Source: Mesorhabditis belari (lineage: Eukaryota; Nematoda; Chromadorea; Rhabditida; Rhabditidae). From it: a DNA stretch of 64,000 nt. The stretch is taken from assembly GCA_958450365.1 (NCBI GenBank), contig CAUEEP010000871.1, positions 124,001 to 188,000 on the forward strand. Direction: 5' to 3'. The notes beneath the pieces were generated by a model. The model saw only the letters and a list, made by a program, of their open reading frames with translations. It had not been told where the DNA came from and ran no database searches. Below, piece by piece: positions 62,753-64,000 of this stretch (its first letter is position 1; the number at the start of each line of letters is the position of its first letter). Made by a program: the position numbers and the translations under genes.

Positions 62753-63465
62753 GGTGATGGGAATAAAACCAGCGCTCAAATATCTTTAAAAATTAAAAGG
62801 ATTGCATGTCTCAGCCAATAAGTGTTGTAAACTGTTCGAAAGCCCTGAATCTCCTCTACAAAATAATGCAAAAAAGATTTTGAATTGGATTGATTATTGG
62901 GGACTTGGGTGTTAAAAAGCAAGCGCAGGTCGAGTCCCAACTTGGGTACCTGCGCCTGCTGGCAACTATCCGCTTCCACGGATCTTTCCGCTTGAAATTT
63001 TTCCAATATATTAAGAATATATATTAAGGATATACATTATTCAATATTTATACTAAAACTCAAACGACCAGCTTAGATTCTATCGAGACATGAGAATCCA
63101 AAGCTGAAAGTAGCTGTTTTTGGCTTAAAATGGGCCTTTTTGGAAAAACAGATTTATCTCTAGAAGACAAACAAACAAAAGCAGTTCCTTTCTTTTGAAA
63201 TAATTTTTATTAGTGGTATTTTCTAACGGAAAACCCGGGAATACCGATTACCAGAAACACATTTTCCAGAAAATAGCCATTTTTGACCTTTGAATCTAAA
63301 AAGTCACCCAAGTCTTCAAAAATCAATCCAATGCAAAATCTTCTTGCATTGTTTTGTAGACGAGATTTAGGGCTTTCGAACAGTATACAACACTTATTGC
63401 CTGAGACTTGCAATCCTTTTAATTTTTAAAGATATTTGAGCGCTGGTTTTATTCCCATCACCCTA
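62753..63465. mobile_element. Inverted-repeat element IRE-A, copy 2
   Basis: Second copy of the 49145-49852 element, about 713 bp, ends GTGATGGGAATAAAACCAGC and complement, in the presumed intron after exon 27. Confidence 0.85.
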
Positions 63466-63660
63466 ATAAATTACAATTAAAACTATTAAAATATTACATT
63501 AGCTTATCTTTGCAGCTTTTATGCATTAGGAGATTAGCGAGAGAAAACTTAGCTGTACTAATTTAAAATAGACTTTCTGAGACTCCTCTACATTGAAACA
63601 TTCAGATTTTTACGTTAACGTTGGTTAAAGATTTGGTACTTTCCCTATAACGGGCTTCTC

Positions 63661-63990
63661 TGCACCTTATTTAAACACAGTAAATTTGTTTTCTATGCTT
63701 GTTTTTACTTCCTTTTTTCAATTTGGCTTCTATAAGAACAGTTTATTTCACTAAAACTCAAAAACTGTCAGGTTGCCAGAGGTCTTTAACGTCAAAGACC
63801 TCTGGCAACCTGACAACCTGAAAAGTTCAAGATTTCCATAGAAAAAGTAACTGAATACTACTATCCTGGATAGTAGTATCCAGTTACTTTTTCTATGGAA
63901 ATAGTATCCAGAATACTACAACTAAATTGCAAAAAAAAAGAAGTAAAAACAAGCATATAAAACAAAGTTATTGAGTCTAAATAAGGTGCA
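63661..63990. repeat. Nested set of three palindromes
   Basis: The outer pair is TGCACCTTATTTA with its complement at 63977-63990, continuing through AAGCATAGAAAACAAA-type sequence. Inside are two further hairpins: TCAGGTTGCCAGAGGTCTTT with complement (63768-63820) and CATAGAAAAAGTAACTGAAT with complement (63838-63900). Confidence 0.85.
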
Positions 63991-64000
63991 GCGAAAAAAT

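Overview
This window looks like AT-rich genomic DNA from a nematode, probably a rhabditid-type worm; the species cannot be told from sequence alone. The signs are introns ending in a TTTTCAG/TTTAG-type acceptor, GTGAGT-type donors, many small exons, and a mix of a PEPT-like oligopeptide transporter, a double C-type lectin and trypsin-inhibitor-like (TIL) cysteine modules. Mariner, Merlin, LINE and foldback elements are abundant. All gene models were built by hand from splice sites and frame continuity; none was checked against transcripts or databases.

Layout. 1-5297: no convincing protein gene; half of a foldback element, a tRNA-like sequence running into a tandem array of about 31 B-box-like 12-mers, and a possible small Helitron-like element. 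5298-9963 (-): complete 24-exon proton/oligopeptide transporter, 811 aa. 10037-18891: a long inverted repeat with arms of about 1.9 kb that brackets a 4-exon J-domain/glycine-zipper gene (13239-15864, -), whose first intron holds a deleted mariner with very long inverted ends. 19231-23931 (-): 8-exon secreted protein with two C-type lectin domains; its introns hold several DNA elements including a Merlin remnant. 24171-26960: transposon graveyard with back-to-back mariners, a kinase-exon fragment, a signal-peptide-like remnant and an antisense copy of a TIL exon. 27000-30120: repeats and one weak ORF.

30201-62720 (+) and probably beyond the window: one very large gene of at least 27 exons for a secreted cysteine-rich protein (about 694 aa so far) with five TIL domains and about ten smaller cysteine modules. 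Only about 6% of its span is coding. Its introns hold a 5'-truncated LINE, at least five copies of one MITE family, many tandem repeats, a canonical tRNA-Gln(TTG) and a complete antisense 6-exon secreted-protein gene (53646-57525, -).

The most unusual signal is that three exons of the TIL gene (exons 6, 12 and 26) each have an inverted copy nearby or upstream, embedded in long inverted repeats. Two of the three copies keep both splice sites and an open frame. The exon-12 pair lies inside one transcription unit and would let the pre-mRNA fold into a hairpin of roughly 680 bp.
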